Shown here one piece after another: positions 1-6,240 of a DNA stretch of 12,099 nucleotides. The stretch's first letter is position 1; the number at the start of each line of letters is the position of its first letter. A program made the position numbers and the translations under genes. A model generated the notes under the pieces. The model was not told the DNA's origin, did no database searches, and saw nothing but the letters and a program-made list of their open reading frames with translations. Source of the DNA: Capsulimonas sp. GTDB taxonomy: Bacteria > Armatimonadota > Armatimonadia > Armatimonadales > Capsulimonadaceae. The stretch spans positions 1-12,099 of the forward strand of contig JAOQAA010000049.1 in the NCBI GenBank assembly GCA_025963815.1, given 5' to 3'.

Positions 1-90
1 TCTCCTCCCGAACAAGCGCCTCAAATCGAGGCCAGACGAACTAAATTTTTGCCGATGATCAAGGCGGTGTTTCAGGAGTCTCCAAAATAG
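1..90 (+). CDS. Possible C-terminal end of an upstream gene (partial, unidentified)
   Basis: Reading frame 1 is open from the window edge to a TAG at 88-90, giving 29 residues that end FQESPK. The other two plus frames close sooner. The peptide mixes charged and hydrophobic residues like a real protein end and stops 33 nt before the L25 start, which fits a preceding gene. No motif is recognisable and no family can be named. A 29-codon open frame in GC-rich DNA could also arise by chance. Confidence 0.35.
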   Translation, partial: SPPEQAPQIEARRTKFLPMIKAVFQESPK

Positions 91-92
91 GG

Positions 93-98
93 CATAAT
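93..98 (+). promoter_or_regulatory. Weak candidate -10 box upstream of L25
   Basis: CATAAT at 93-98 resembles a -10 hexamer. The hexamer 17 nt upstream (70-75, TTTCAG) is a poor -35. Transcription starting near 105 would leave a leader of about 19 nt containing the AAGGAG ribosome-binding site at 112-117. It would also put the ATG codons at 97 and 100 upstream of the message. Confidence 0.3.
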
Positions 99-123
99 GA
101 TGCAGCGAATCAAGGAGATTTCT

Positions 124-774
124 ATGAATATTACGGCAGCCAAGCGCGGCAGCTTGTCCAAAGGCGAGCGAAAACTGAGGCTCCGACAGGGGCGTGTCCC
201 CGGAGTCATCTACGGCAAAGGCCTTGAGCCCGTCAACATTGATGTGCCGGCAAAGGCCATCTCACAGATTTTGCTCTCGGAATCCGGCATGAACACGGTT
301 ATCGACCTGACAGTCGAAGGCGATGCAAAGACGCTCACCGTCGTTGTCGATAACCTGGTCCGAAACCCAATCAGCCGCAGCTTCGAGCATATCGGCCTGC
401 ACCAGATCAAAAAGGGTGAGAAGATCACCGCGCAGGTCACGGTCCAGCTCATCGGCGAACCCGTCGAAGTGTTAACCCAGGGCGCGCTTCTGGAGCAGAT
501 GCTCGAAACCATCACCGTCCACGCCGAGCCGCAGGACCTGCCCGTCCAGCTCGACGTCGATGTTTCCCAGATGAAGCTTGGCGACGTTCTGCACGTCTCG
601 GATCTGCCGCACAACCCGAAGCTGGAGTTCTCCACTTCGGACGACACGGCGATTGCAGCCCTGCACTATTCCAAGACCGCGCAGGCGGCTGAAGCCGACG
701 CAGACGCCGGCGCCGCCGCTGTGGCGGACGCCGCCAGCGCCGCAGCAGCAGCCGCTCCTGCATCTGCTGAATAG
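124..774 (+). CDS. rplY: 50S ribosomal protein L25 / general stress protein CTC (TL5 family)
   Basis: This protein binds 5S rRNA in the large ribosomal subunit. The protein from ATG 124 is 216 residues. The N-terminal L25 domain (about 1-92) carries the family signature around R21-G33 (RQGRVPGVIYGKG). The C-terminal beta-rich TL5/CTC domain spans about 95-182 and includes GEPVEVLTQGALLEQ near 111-125. The last 30 residues or so (185-216) are an Ala-rich, acidic, low-complexity tail, as in many long-form L25 proteins; the E. coli protein is the short single-domain form. ATG 124 was chosen over the in-frame ATG at 97 because AAGGAG (112-117) lies 6 nt before it and conserved homology begins there. 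A strong terminator follows, so the gene is probably transcribed separately from the next one. Confidence 0.95.
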   Translation: MNITAAKRGSLSKGERKLRLRQGRVPGVIYGKGLEPVNIDVPAKAISQILLSESGMNTVIDLTVEGDAKTLTVVVDNLVRNPISRSFEHIGLHQIKKGEKITAQVTVQLIGEPVEVLTQGALLEQMLETITVHAEPQDLPVQLDVDVSQMKLGDVLHVSDLPHNPKLEFSTSDDTAIAALHYSKTAQAAEADADAGAAAVADAASAAAAAAPASAE

Positions 775-790
775 TTCACTTCACGCACGA

Positions 791-825
791 CGGCCTGTCC
801 CTTTTGGGACAGGCCGTTTTCGTTT
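791..825 (+). terminator. Rho-independent terminator of the L25 gene
   Basis: A perfect 11-bp stem (791-801 with 806-816) closes a TTTT loop and is followed by TTTTCGTTT (817-825). It starts 16 nt after the L25 stop codon on the same strand. Confidence 0.93.
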
Positions 826-843
826 GCGGGGTACAATACCCGC

Positions 844-1992
844 ATGCAGTCCCGAATTTACCTCGATCATGCGGCCACCACTCCCATCCGCACAGAAGTC
901 AAAGCAGCCATGGAGCCGTTCCTGGAGCGTGGCGGATTCGGCAACCCCAGCAGTCTGCATTCCGAAGGCCAGCGGGCGAAACGCGCACTCGACGAGGCCC
1001 GCGCGATTGTCGCGGAGTCTATCGGCGCCGAATTTTCGGAGATAAACTTTAACAGCGGCGGAACGGAGGCGGACAACGCGGCTCTCGTGGGCGTCATGCT
1101 TGCAAACCGTCGGCGCGGCGAGCATCTCATCACCTCGCAGATCGAACACGAGGCCGTGCTGCATACCGCACAATTTGTAGAGACACTCGGCTTCTAGGCG
1201 ACGTATCTGGCGCCCGACGCGCAGGGACTTGTCACTGCCGAGCAAGTCGCCGCCGCGCTGAAGCCCACCACCACGCTCGTTTCGATCATGCATGCGAACA
1301 ACGAGATTGGGACGGTGCAGCCCGTCGCCAAGATCGGCGCCGTTCTGCGCGATCATTCGGCCTATTTCCATTCGGACGCTGTACAGACATACGGCGCCTA
1401 TCCCCTGAACGTCCACGAACTGGGAGTTGACTTACTTACCCTCTCCAGCCATAAGATCTACGGCCCGAAAGGCGTCGGCGCCCTCTATGTCCGCGACGGC
1501 GTTCCTATCGAGCCACTGATCCATGGCGGCGGCCAGGAACGCGAGCGACGGGCGGGAACGGAAAATGTCGCCGCCATCGTCGGCTTCGGAGAAGCCGTGC
1601 GCTGGATGCTGCGCGAGAGGGACGAGACGACGGCCCGAATAACACGTCTTCGCGATCTGCTGATCGGGTTCATTCGGGAGCGTATCCCCGGCGTGATTTT
1701 GAACGGCCACCCCACCCTGCGCCTTCCGGGAAACGTCCACTTCTCGTTTCCCAATCTCGACGCCGAATCGCTGCTCGTCAGCCTGGACCTCGCCGGCGTG
1801 GCGGCGTCCTCGGGATCAGCCTGTACATCGGGGAGTATTGAACCGAGCCATGTGCTCGCGGCGATTGGCGCGGCGTCCGAAGAGCGCGGAGCGGCGTTGA
1901 GGCTGACGCTAGGGCGTGAGACGACAGAGGAAGAAGTTCGGGAGACGGTGGAAAGAATGGCGCGGGTGGTGACGCGGCTGGCGCGGGTGTGA
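844..1992 (+). pseudogene. Cysteine desulfurase (NifS/IscS group), interrupted by an in-frame TAG at 1195-1197
   Basis: Group I cysteine desulfurases take sulfur from L-cysteine with PLP and pass it as a persulfide to Fe-S cluster or tRNA thiolation pathways. The frame from ATG 844 to TGA 1990-1992 spans 382 codons, normal for the family. All hallmarks are present: YLDHAATTP near the start, GNPSSLH, the GGTEADN phosphate-binding loop, H102 (EHEAVLH), HANNEIGTVQP, PLP lysine K204 (SSHK) and catalytic C327 (GSACTSG). Codon 118 is TAG. The frame continues with ATYLAPD, where relatives usually have a charged residue between GF and xTYLP, so GAG to TAG is the simplest explanation. The next possible start in frame is ATG 1288 (codon 149), which has no ribosome-binding site and would lose 31 residues. 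The frame has no indel. The gene is therefore a very recent pseudogene, a sequencing error, or read through. No good ribosome-binding site precedes ATG 844; a TACAAT sits at 832-837. Confidence 0.88.
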
Positions 1993-2008
1993 GAGCTCCC
2001 AAATGAGA

Positions 2009-2020
2009 ATTGTCGACAAT
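2009..2020. repeat. 12-bp perfect palindrome
   Basis: ATTGTCGACAAT at 2009-2020 is a perfect dyad 17 nt after the cysteine desulfurase stop codon. It has no U-tract, so it is not a standard terminator. Its role is unknown and it could be chance. Confidence 0.4.
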
Positions 2021-2048
2021 AGCCAGAGCGAGTGATAAAAACACAATC

Positions 2049-2221
2049 GGCTGGCGGTTAAAACCGCGCCTGAAAGTTCGCAGAAACCCACCGGGTGGGT
2101 TACATAATCAAACACGATAACGTCTAAAGAGAACGTAGCGTTTAGGCGATATCGCTCAGGAATATGTAGTCCACGAAGGTGGACTTCTGCGCTCTTGGAG
2201 GCGCGGTTTAAACCGCCGGCC
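2049..2221. repeat. 173-bp near-palindromic intergenic element (REP/MITE-like long hairpin)
   Basis: The left arm (2049-2128) aligns with the reverse complement of the right arm (2141-2221) along its whole length, roughly three bases in four, leaving a 12-nt apex (2129-2140). The outer ends are GGCTGGCGGTT and, inverted, GGCCGGCGGTT. Each arm carries a sub-palindrome at its base (GCGGTTAAAACCGC; GCGGTTTAAACCGC) and an internal hairpin in the middle (2084-2100, ACCCACC...GGTGGGT; 2168-2185, AGTCCAC-GAAG-GTGGACT). The internal hairpins differ in sequence but keep pairing. There is no ORF, no U-tract and no obvious target-site duplication. It lies between the convergent cysteine desulfurase and HNH genes. 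The structure fits a nonautonomous mobile repeat or a REP-like element; only one copy is visible here. Confidence 0.75.
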
Positions 2222-2251
2222 AATATTGCTGCGGTTGCTCAATAACTTAAC

Positions 2252-2815
2252 TTACGCCGTGGCCGCGTACACCCGGTCGCCGCCGACGTCGCCGAAGACG
2301 GGCAGGTAGTCGCGCCACACGTCGTTCTTGGTGCCGTTGATGTACTTGGTCAGACTGATGTACGGGACGTAACGCGGACGCTTGGGCGGGCGCGCCAGCT
2401 TCATGCCCGAGTGCTGAAGAAGTTTGTCGGCCTTGCGCGTATTGCAGCGCCGGCAGCAGGCGACCAGGTTCTCCCACTGCATACCGCCGCCGTGACGCTT
2501 GGGCAGGATGTGATCGATGGTCAAGTCCCGGGACTGGGCGCCGCAGTATTGGCAGGTGTAGTTGTCCCGGGCGAAGATCGACCGGCGGGACAGCTTCAGC
2601 TCCGGCAGAGGCCGCTTGACATGGTAGCGCAGACGAAGCACGGACGGGGCCGGAAACGAATCGCCCAATCCCGTCATCAGCTTCGGGCTGTCCGCGCCTT
2701 CGTGCACATGCAGCACATCGGCCTTCTCCAGATAAAGCAGCAGCAGCGCCCGCCGTATGTTACAAACATTCAGCGGTTCATAGTCACTGTTCAGTACAAG
2801 AACTTCGTGGCTCAT
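2252..2815 (-). CDS. HNH endonuclease family protein
   Basis: A 187-residue protein that probably cuts DNA with a beta-beta-alpha-metal HNH fold. The zinc-knuckle cysteines are C88-x2-C91 and C121-x2-C124. Between them lie the catalytic D101-H102 in LTIDHILPKRHGG and N116 in WENL, followed by CNTRKADK. The N-terminus (VLVLNSDYEPLNVCNIRRAL) is the typical opening of a widespread bacterial HNH group of unknown biological role found as single-gene loci. The C-terminus is basic (RPPKRPRY). There is no methyltransferase or restriction partner nearby, so a restriction role is not supported. ATG 2815 is chosen because the conserved N-terminus begins there; the ribosome-binding site is weak. Its promoter is not clear: TTGACG followed 17 nt later by CGAAAT lies upstream. 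The gene is downstream of the ncRNA terminator and convergent with the cysteine desulfurase gene. Confidence 0.9.
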   Translation of the reverse strand: MSHEVLVLNSDYEPLNVCNIRRALLLLYLEKADVLHVHEGADSPKLMTGLGDSFPAPSVLRLRYHVKRPLPELKLSRRSIFARDNYTCQYCGAQSRDLTIDHILPKRHGGGMQWENLVACCRRCNTRKADKLLQHSGMKLARPPKRPRYVPYISLTKYINGTKNDVWRDYLPVFGDVGGDRVYAATA

Positions 2816-2900
2816 AACTCTACAGTCCAGTCCTTTCCGTCATTTCGCGCACCGATCACCGGGCCGTCAACAAACAAGATATCTGTACAAGGTCAAAAAT

Positions 2901-2949
2901 AAAAAAACCGCTTCGACTAGAGCCGCCGGGAGGCGGGACAGTCAAGCGG
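2901..2949 (-). terminator. Rho-independent terminator ending the candidate ncRNA
   Basis: Read on the minus strand, CCGCTTGACT (2949-2940) pairs with AGTCGAAGCGG (2918-2908) with one bulged base. Inside is a second stem, CCGCC with GGCGG (2936-2932 with 2927-2923), capped by a four-base loop. Seven T residues follow (2907-2901). There is no coding sequence immediately upstream on this strand, so it must end a non-coding transcript or a leader. Confidence 0.85.
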
Positions 2950-3164
2950 GTCAGCATTCAAACACTGGTGGGCATAGCGCGTGCACGTGCCGATGGAGGC
3001 GAACGTGGTAGAGCGCATGCCGATGCCGCAAGCAGTCCCCATGGTCTCGCGCTTGAATCCAAGCGCGATGCCGGGCGAGAGACCAATCCTTATCAAAAGT
3101 TGTGGGGAGGACGGAACTCACGTCTCTCATAGCTTGCAGCTCTCCAAAAATACTATTCGACCTT
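2901..3164 (-). ncRNA. Candidate structured small RNA, resembling 6S RNA
   Basis: A minus-strand unit of about 264 nt lies in the gap between the zip and HNH genes, bounded by its own promoter (3171-3200) and terminator (2901-2949). Visible pairing, with plus-strand coordinates: a 9-bp closing stem, GCTGCAAGC (3140-3132) with GCTTGCGGC (3033-3025); a 6-bp stem, TCCCCA with TGGGGA (3108-3103 with 3041-3036); an 18-nt one-sided bubble (3102-3085); an apical stem of 13 pairs with a 12-nt bulge and GATT loop (3084-3043); and a separate 3' hairpin (3021-2971) whose outer arms pair over 9 bp with one bulged base. The long rod, the CCCC/GGGG stem beside a large asymmetric bubble, and GCAAGC pairing with GCTTGCGGC recall 6S RNA, which binds RNA polymerase. 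The total length and the extra 3' hairpin exceed typical 6S (about 180-200 nt), so the family is uncertain. A leader RNA for the HNH gene is the main alternative. tmRNA, SRP and RNase P signatures were not seen. Confidence 0.6.
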
Positions 3165-3170
3165 TGAGAG

Positions 3171-3200
3171 AGTATAGCCTGTAAATTCGACGAGAGTCAA
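3171..3200 (-). promoter_or_regulatory. Sigma-70-type promoter of the candidate ncRNA
   Basis: On the minus strand, TTGACT (3200-3195) is followed after 18 nt by TATACT (3176-3171). The predicted transcription start is near 3163-3165. No coding start follows, which supports an RNA gene. Confidence 0.75.
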
Positions 3201-3218
3201 GCTTGCTTGAACGAATTT
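3183..3218. promoter_or_regulatory. Nested inverted repeat over the ncRNA -35 region
   Basis: TCAAGC-TT-GCTTGA (3197-3210) overlaps the -35 box at 3195-3200. It lies inside an outer inverted pair, AAATTCG (3183-3189) and CGAATTT (3212-3218). It could be an operator for the RNA promoter or part of the zip 3' end; there is no U-tract to make it a good terminator. Confidence 0.4.
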
Positions 3219-3239
3219 GAGGAAAAAAGAGGAAGGAGC

Positions 3240-4010
3240 TTAGAAACCGTGGACATGGATGGTCCAGAGCAGCGCCGCCGTGACGGAAAAGGCGATTCCG
3301 CTTCCGAGCAGCAGAGGCCGCCGCCGGGCCGCCGCGATGGAGCCGTGCGCGAAATCCTGGAACGTCGTGCCGACCAAAAACAAGAACCCGCCGCCGACAT
3401 GCGCGAACAGCAGACCGAACCAGCTTGCCGGAATGGCGATCAGGCGCTGGACGCCCAGCACCCCGCCGATCAGCGTCGTGGACTCCACCAGAATTGCAAA
3501 CAAAAGTGCGCGCCGCGCCGTATGTCCCGCTCCCAGCAGATATAGCGCCAGGGCCATCCCTTCCGGCACTTTATGAAATGAGACGGCAATCAGCACCGGA
3601 AGATTTGCGCCGTGTGTTCCCTCGCCGCTTACCGCGATGGCGACGCCGTCCATGGCGCAGTGAATAGCGAGCGCCACCATCAAGAGGATACTGGAGCGGC
3701 TCCAGCGATCCGCCGTGACTTCGTCCAGCATGCTCGTGGAGCACGCCGGGCAAAGATGGGCCACATAGTGCGAAATCAGCCAGAATAGTCCATAGCCGCT
3801 CACGGCGGCGATAAGAAAGGCGGGCCAGGAAAGCTCAGACTTTGCTTCCGGAAGAATATCGAACAGCGTGACGGCGAGCAGAACGCCGGCGGCGCAGTAA
3901 ACCAGGGTCGTCAAGCGGCCGCGTCCACCGCGCCCCATGCCGACGCCCAGCGCCGCGCCGGCGAATGCCGACGCCGTGGCGACGGCCAGCTGAAGATAAA
4001 GCAAGTACAT
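3240..4010 (-). CDS. ZIP-family divalent metal transporter
   Basis: A 256-residue membrane protein expected to move zinc or related divalent metals into the cytoplasm. Hydrophobic segments run along the whole length (about eight). The metal-site helices are recognisable: H117-C-A-M-D121 in the fourth segment and SFH146KVPE150G in the fifth, the two signature helices of ZIP proteins; E175 follows in LVEST. The loop before the fourth segment holds HYVAHLC87PAC90 rather than the usual His-rich stretch, so it may bind metal through cysteines. ATG 4010 is preceded by a strong promoter only about 11 nt away, which fixes this start. The gene is divergent from rqcH, and its stop codon lies about 40 nt before the ncRNA promoter. 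The exact metal cannot be told from sequence, and no metalloregulator gene is adjacent. Confidence 0.9.
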   Translation of the reverse strand: MYLLYLQLAVATASAFAGAALGVGMGRGGRGRLTTLVYCAAGVLLAVTLFDILPEAKSELSWPAFLIAAVSGYGLFWLISHYVAHLCPACSTSMLDEVTADRWSRSSILLMVALAIHCAMDGVAIAVSGEGTHGANLPVLIAVSFHKVPEGMALALYLLGAGHTARRALLFAILVESTTLIGGVLGVQRLIAIPASWFGLLFAHVGGGFLFLVGTTFQDFAHGSIAAARRRPLLLGSGIAFSVTAALLWTIHVHGF

Positions 4011-4027
4011 AGAGTTTCCCGGCTAAG

Positions 4028-4057
4028 ATCATACCCGTTCCATCCGGGGCATGTCAA
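4028..4057 (-). promoter_or_regulatory. Promoter of the ZIP transporter gene
   Basis: On the minus strand, a consensus TTGACA (4057-4052) is followed after 18 nt by TATGAT (4033-4028). The predicted start near 4021 leaves a leader of about 11 nt before ATG 4010. Confidence 0.75.
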
Positions 4058-4069
4058 AACCCCACCGGG

Positions 4070-4075
4070 TATAAT
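4070..4075 (+). promoter_or_regulatory. -10 box of the rqcH promoter
   Basis: A perfect TATAAT at 4070-4075 lies 33 nt before the rqcH ATG. The hexamer at the normal -35 spacing (about 4047-4052) is not recognisable. It is back to back with the zip promoter, so the two genes share a control region of about 98 bp. Confidence 0.6.
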
Positions 4076-4108
4076 AAGGACAGCCAAGACCGGCGAAGTT
4101 GGGAAGCC

Positions 4109-5833
4109 ATGATTTTCGATGCACTGATGTTAGCCGCCGTGACCGATGAAATCTCCAAAACCGTCACCGGCGGACGGATCGAGCGGATTTCGCAGCCGTC
4201 GCCGCTGGACCTCGTATTACGGATCTACAATATGGGCGCGAAGCACGATCTGCTGCTCTCGTGCGATCCCGATCACGCACGCATCCACTTCACGTCGCTG
4301 CGCCGGGATAATCCACCCCAGCCTCCCGTGTTCTGCATGCTGCTGCGCAAGTATCTGGACGGCGCGCGCGTGGTCGCCGCCGACATGCCGAGCGGACTGG
4401 GCGAGCGGATCTTCGTTCTGGAGTTTCGGACCTACGACGGTGAGACCATGACGCTGATCGCCGAGATCATGGGGCGCCACAGTAATTTAATCTTAGTGAA
4501 CGGCTCGCACATGATCCTGGGCGCGGCCAAGCATATTGGGAGCGATATCAACCGATTTCGCGAAGTGCTGCCCGGCGTCAAGTACCACAAGCCGCCCCGG
4601 CAACTGGGAAAACGCAGTCCACTGGAGGCGTACGAAGGCGACGCGGAGACGGAGTACGACGCGCCAAGCGGATCAGACTGGCTCGTGGCGACTTACGGCG
4701 GCGTCAGCCCCTTTCTTGCCCGTGAAGCCGTCGCCCGCGCGACGCCGCCATATACCGAGCAATCGCTCTGGTACGGCCTCAACGATGCGCTGAGCGTGCT
4801 GCGGGTGGGAGACTGGGCGCCGATGATCTGGACAGACGATTACGGCGTCACCCAGGGCGCGTACCCTATTCTCTTGCACACCGTGCCCGAGCGCTTCCAG
4901 CATCGCCGGGACTCGATCAGCATCGCCATCGATCACGCCTCGTCATCGATCGAGCGTCTTGATACGCTTACGCAGGCGCGCAGCACGCTCCAGGCGGCGC
5001 TGACAAAGATACGCAAGCAGCGTGACCGAGACCTGGAAGACATTGACCGGGGATTGAAGAACGCGGAGCGCGCGGACGAATACCAGCAAAATGGCGATAT
5101 CATTCAGGCGAGCGCGCACGCGATCGTGAAGGGCCAGACGTCGGTCACCTCGCCGGACTACTATTCGGAAACGTCGGACGCCATGCGGACGATCACGCTG
5201 GACCCGACTCTGTCCATACGGGAAAACGCGGAGCGCTATTACAAAAAGGCGCGCAAGGCGCGTGACAGCGTCCAGGCGCTGGAATCGAGGCGGGGAACGA
5301 TTGTTGCGGATATCCTCGCCATTGCTTCGGCGCAGACGGAACTTGACGCAGCGACGATGGAAGAGACCGTGGAGGCAATCCACGAGCGCCTCGGCGAGCG
5401 CTTCTCGCTGCGCGAATCCCGGCAGGGAGCGGATAAAGGCGATCGCCGAGACGCGCCTCCCCCTTACGAGGGACACAAGATCAAGACCTATCGGTCGGCG
5501 GACGGCTGGGAGATTTTGGTGGGAGAAAACGCAACGGCGAACGACTACCTCACGACGAAGGTCGCCACCTCATCGGACATCTGGCTGCACGTGCGCGCCG
5601 CGACATCGGCGCACGGCGTCATTCGTTCACAGAACCGGCCGGCGAGCGTTTCCCCCGCCGCGCTGCGCCACGCAGCGGAGCTGGTGGCGGCGCGCAGCGA
5701 GGTCAAGCACTCGTCGCTGATCCCCGTGGATTATACTTTGAAGAAATACGTGCGCAAGCCCCGCAAGAGCGCTCCCGGTCAGGTGACGTACAATAACGAG
5801 AAAACGCTCTATGTCGCGGGAATCAATGGGTAA
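4109..5833 (+). CDS. rqcH: NFACT-family ribosome quality control protein RqcH (FbpA-like)
   Basis: RqcH binds stalled 50S subunits that still carry peptidyl-tRNA and directs C-terminal alanine tailing of the stuck nascent chain. Older annotation calls the family fibronectin-binding protein. The 574 residues show the full domain order. The NFACT-N domain covers about 1-270, with IFDALML at the start, GGRIERISQP, FCMLLRKYLDG, EIMGRHSNLILVN (119-131) and REVLPGVKYHKPP. A charged coiled-coil middle covers about 280-435, including the signature LDPTLSIRENAERYYKKARKA (364-384). The NFACT-R domain covers about 456-574, with GWEILVGENATANDYLTTKV, DIWLHVR and the VDYTLKKYVRKP stretch. The conserved Asp-Arg pair of the catalytic N-domain appears as E99-R100. 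The ribosome-binding site before ATG 4109 is weak (GGGAAG). The gene is convergent with the BON protein gene, 17 nt apart, with no visible terminator between them. Confidence 0.93.
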   Translation: MIFDALMLAAVTDEISKTVTGGRIERISQPSPLDLVLRIYNMGAKHDLLLSCDPDHARIHFTSLRRDNPPQPPVFCMLLRKYLDGARVVAADMPSGLGERIFVLEFRTYDGETMTLIAEIMGRHSNLILVNGSHMILGAAKHIGSDINRFREVLPGVKYHKPPRQLGKRSPLEAYEGDAETEYDAPSGSDWLVATYGGVSPFLAREAVARATPPYTEQSLWYGLNDALSVLRVGDWAPMIWTDDYGVTQGAYPILLHTVPERFQHRRDSISIAIDHASSSIERLDTLTQARSTLQAALTKIRKQRDRDLEDIDRGLKNAERADEYQQNGDIIQASAHAIVKGQTSVTSPDYYSETSDAMRTITLDPTLSIRENAERYYKKARKARDSVQALESRRGTIVADILAIASAQTELDAATMEETVEAIHERLGERFSLRESRQGADKGDRRDAPPPYEGHKIKTYRSADGWEILVGENATANDYLTTKVATSSDIWLHVRAATSAHGVIRSQNRPASVSPAALRHAAELVAARSEVKHSSLIPVDYTLKKYVRKPRKSAPGQVTYNNEKTLYVAGING

Positions 5834-5850
5834 ACATCGCGCAGGCGAGT

Positions 5851-6144
5851 TTAGTGATTTCGAATGCGTCCGCGAGTATCCTCGTGTTCCTTATTGTCTT
5901 CGTCCTTCATGATACGGACGGCGCTGGTGTAGGACTTCACCAGGGGATGGCGCATAAAGACCTTCTCAATCTTCGCCAGCTCTTCTTCCAGGGCGATCGT
6001 GGGCTGGTCGCGCAAACGACACAGCATGCCTCCCAGAGACACTCGCCCATTGGTGACTTGAATATCGAGACGCGTGGTGTCAACCGGTCGTTTGCCGAAC
6101 TCGCGGCGGATGTTGCGAATCAGCTCTGCGTCCAGAGAGTTCAT
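5851..6144 (-). CDS. Small BON-domain protein
   Basis: A 97-residue protein with one BON-like domain (about 4-78): an N-terminal helix (ELIRNIRREF), then LDIQVTNGRVSLGG (26-39), a helix with ALEEELAKIEKVF, and the closing strand VKSYTSAVRIM. BON domains are linked to membrane or lipid binding and often occur in periplasmic proteins, but no signal peptide is visible here, so a cytoplasmic role is likely. The charged tail (KDEDNKEHEDTRGR) is probably disordered. ATG 6144 is chosen because AAAGGAGTG lies just upstream and the promoter at 6178-6207 would start transcription near 6171, downstream of the in-frame ATG at 6219. Its biological role is unknown. Confidence 0.8.
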   Translation of the reverse strand: MNSLDAELIRNIRREFGKRPVDTTRLDIQVTNGRVSLGGMLCRLRDQPTIALEEELAKIEKVFMRHPLVKSYTSAVRIMKDEDNKEHEDTRGRIRNH

Positions 6145-6177
6145 AATTACACTCCTTTCATTGACAGGTATACTTCC

Positions 6178-6207
6178 ATTATACGCGCCCCCCACGGAAT
6201 ATAGCAA
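6178..6207 (-). promoter_or_regulatory. Promoter of the BON-domain gene
   Basis: On the minus strand, TTGCTA (6207-6202) is followed after 18 nt by a perfect TATAAT (6183-6178). The predicted start near 6171 gives a leader of about 27 nt with a good ribosome-binding site. Confidence 0.75.
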
Positions 6208-6240
6208 GCGGCATAGCATTTAGTCGCAGGAAGGCCCAAT

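Noticed and set aside
97..123. Longer L25 start at ATG 97 or 100
   Set aside because: No ribosome-binding site precedes them, while AAGGAG sits 6 nt before ATG 124, where homology begins.
1195..1197. TAG as a pyrrolysine or recoded sense codon
   Set aside because: TAG ends several other genes here, no Pyl gene is in view, and cysteine desulfurases are not known pyrrolysine proteins. A GAG to TAG change or a read error is simpler.
781..1416. Long minus-strand open frame opposite the cysteine desulfurase
   Set aside because: It is a GC-rich shadow of the plus-strand gene with no family motifs. The same applies to other long antisense frames over amt, dacB and rqcH.
2252..2815. HNH gene as part of a restriction or defence system
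   Set aside because: No methyltransferase, helicase, nuclease partner or toxin-antitoxin pair is adjacent; the protein belongs to a common stand-alone HNH type.
2901..3164. tmRNA, SRP RNA, RNase P RNA or T-box leader
   Set aside because: The conserved sequences of these RNAs were looked for and not seen, and no synthetase gene follows.
2981..3184. 67-codon plus-strand open frame in the zip-HNH gap
   Set aside because: It has no ribosome-binding site and no protein-like motif, and it is antisense to the structured RNA unit with its own promoter and terminator.
6145..6219. N-terminal extension of the BON protein to ATG 6219
   Set aside because: It would lie across and upstream of the promoter TTGCTA-18-TATAAT; ATG 6144 has a strong ribosome-binding site.
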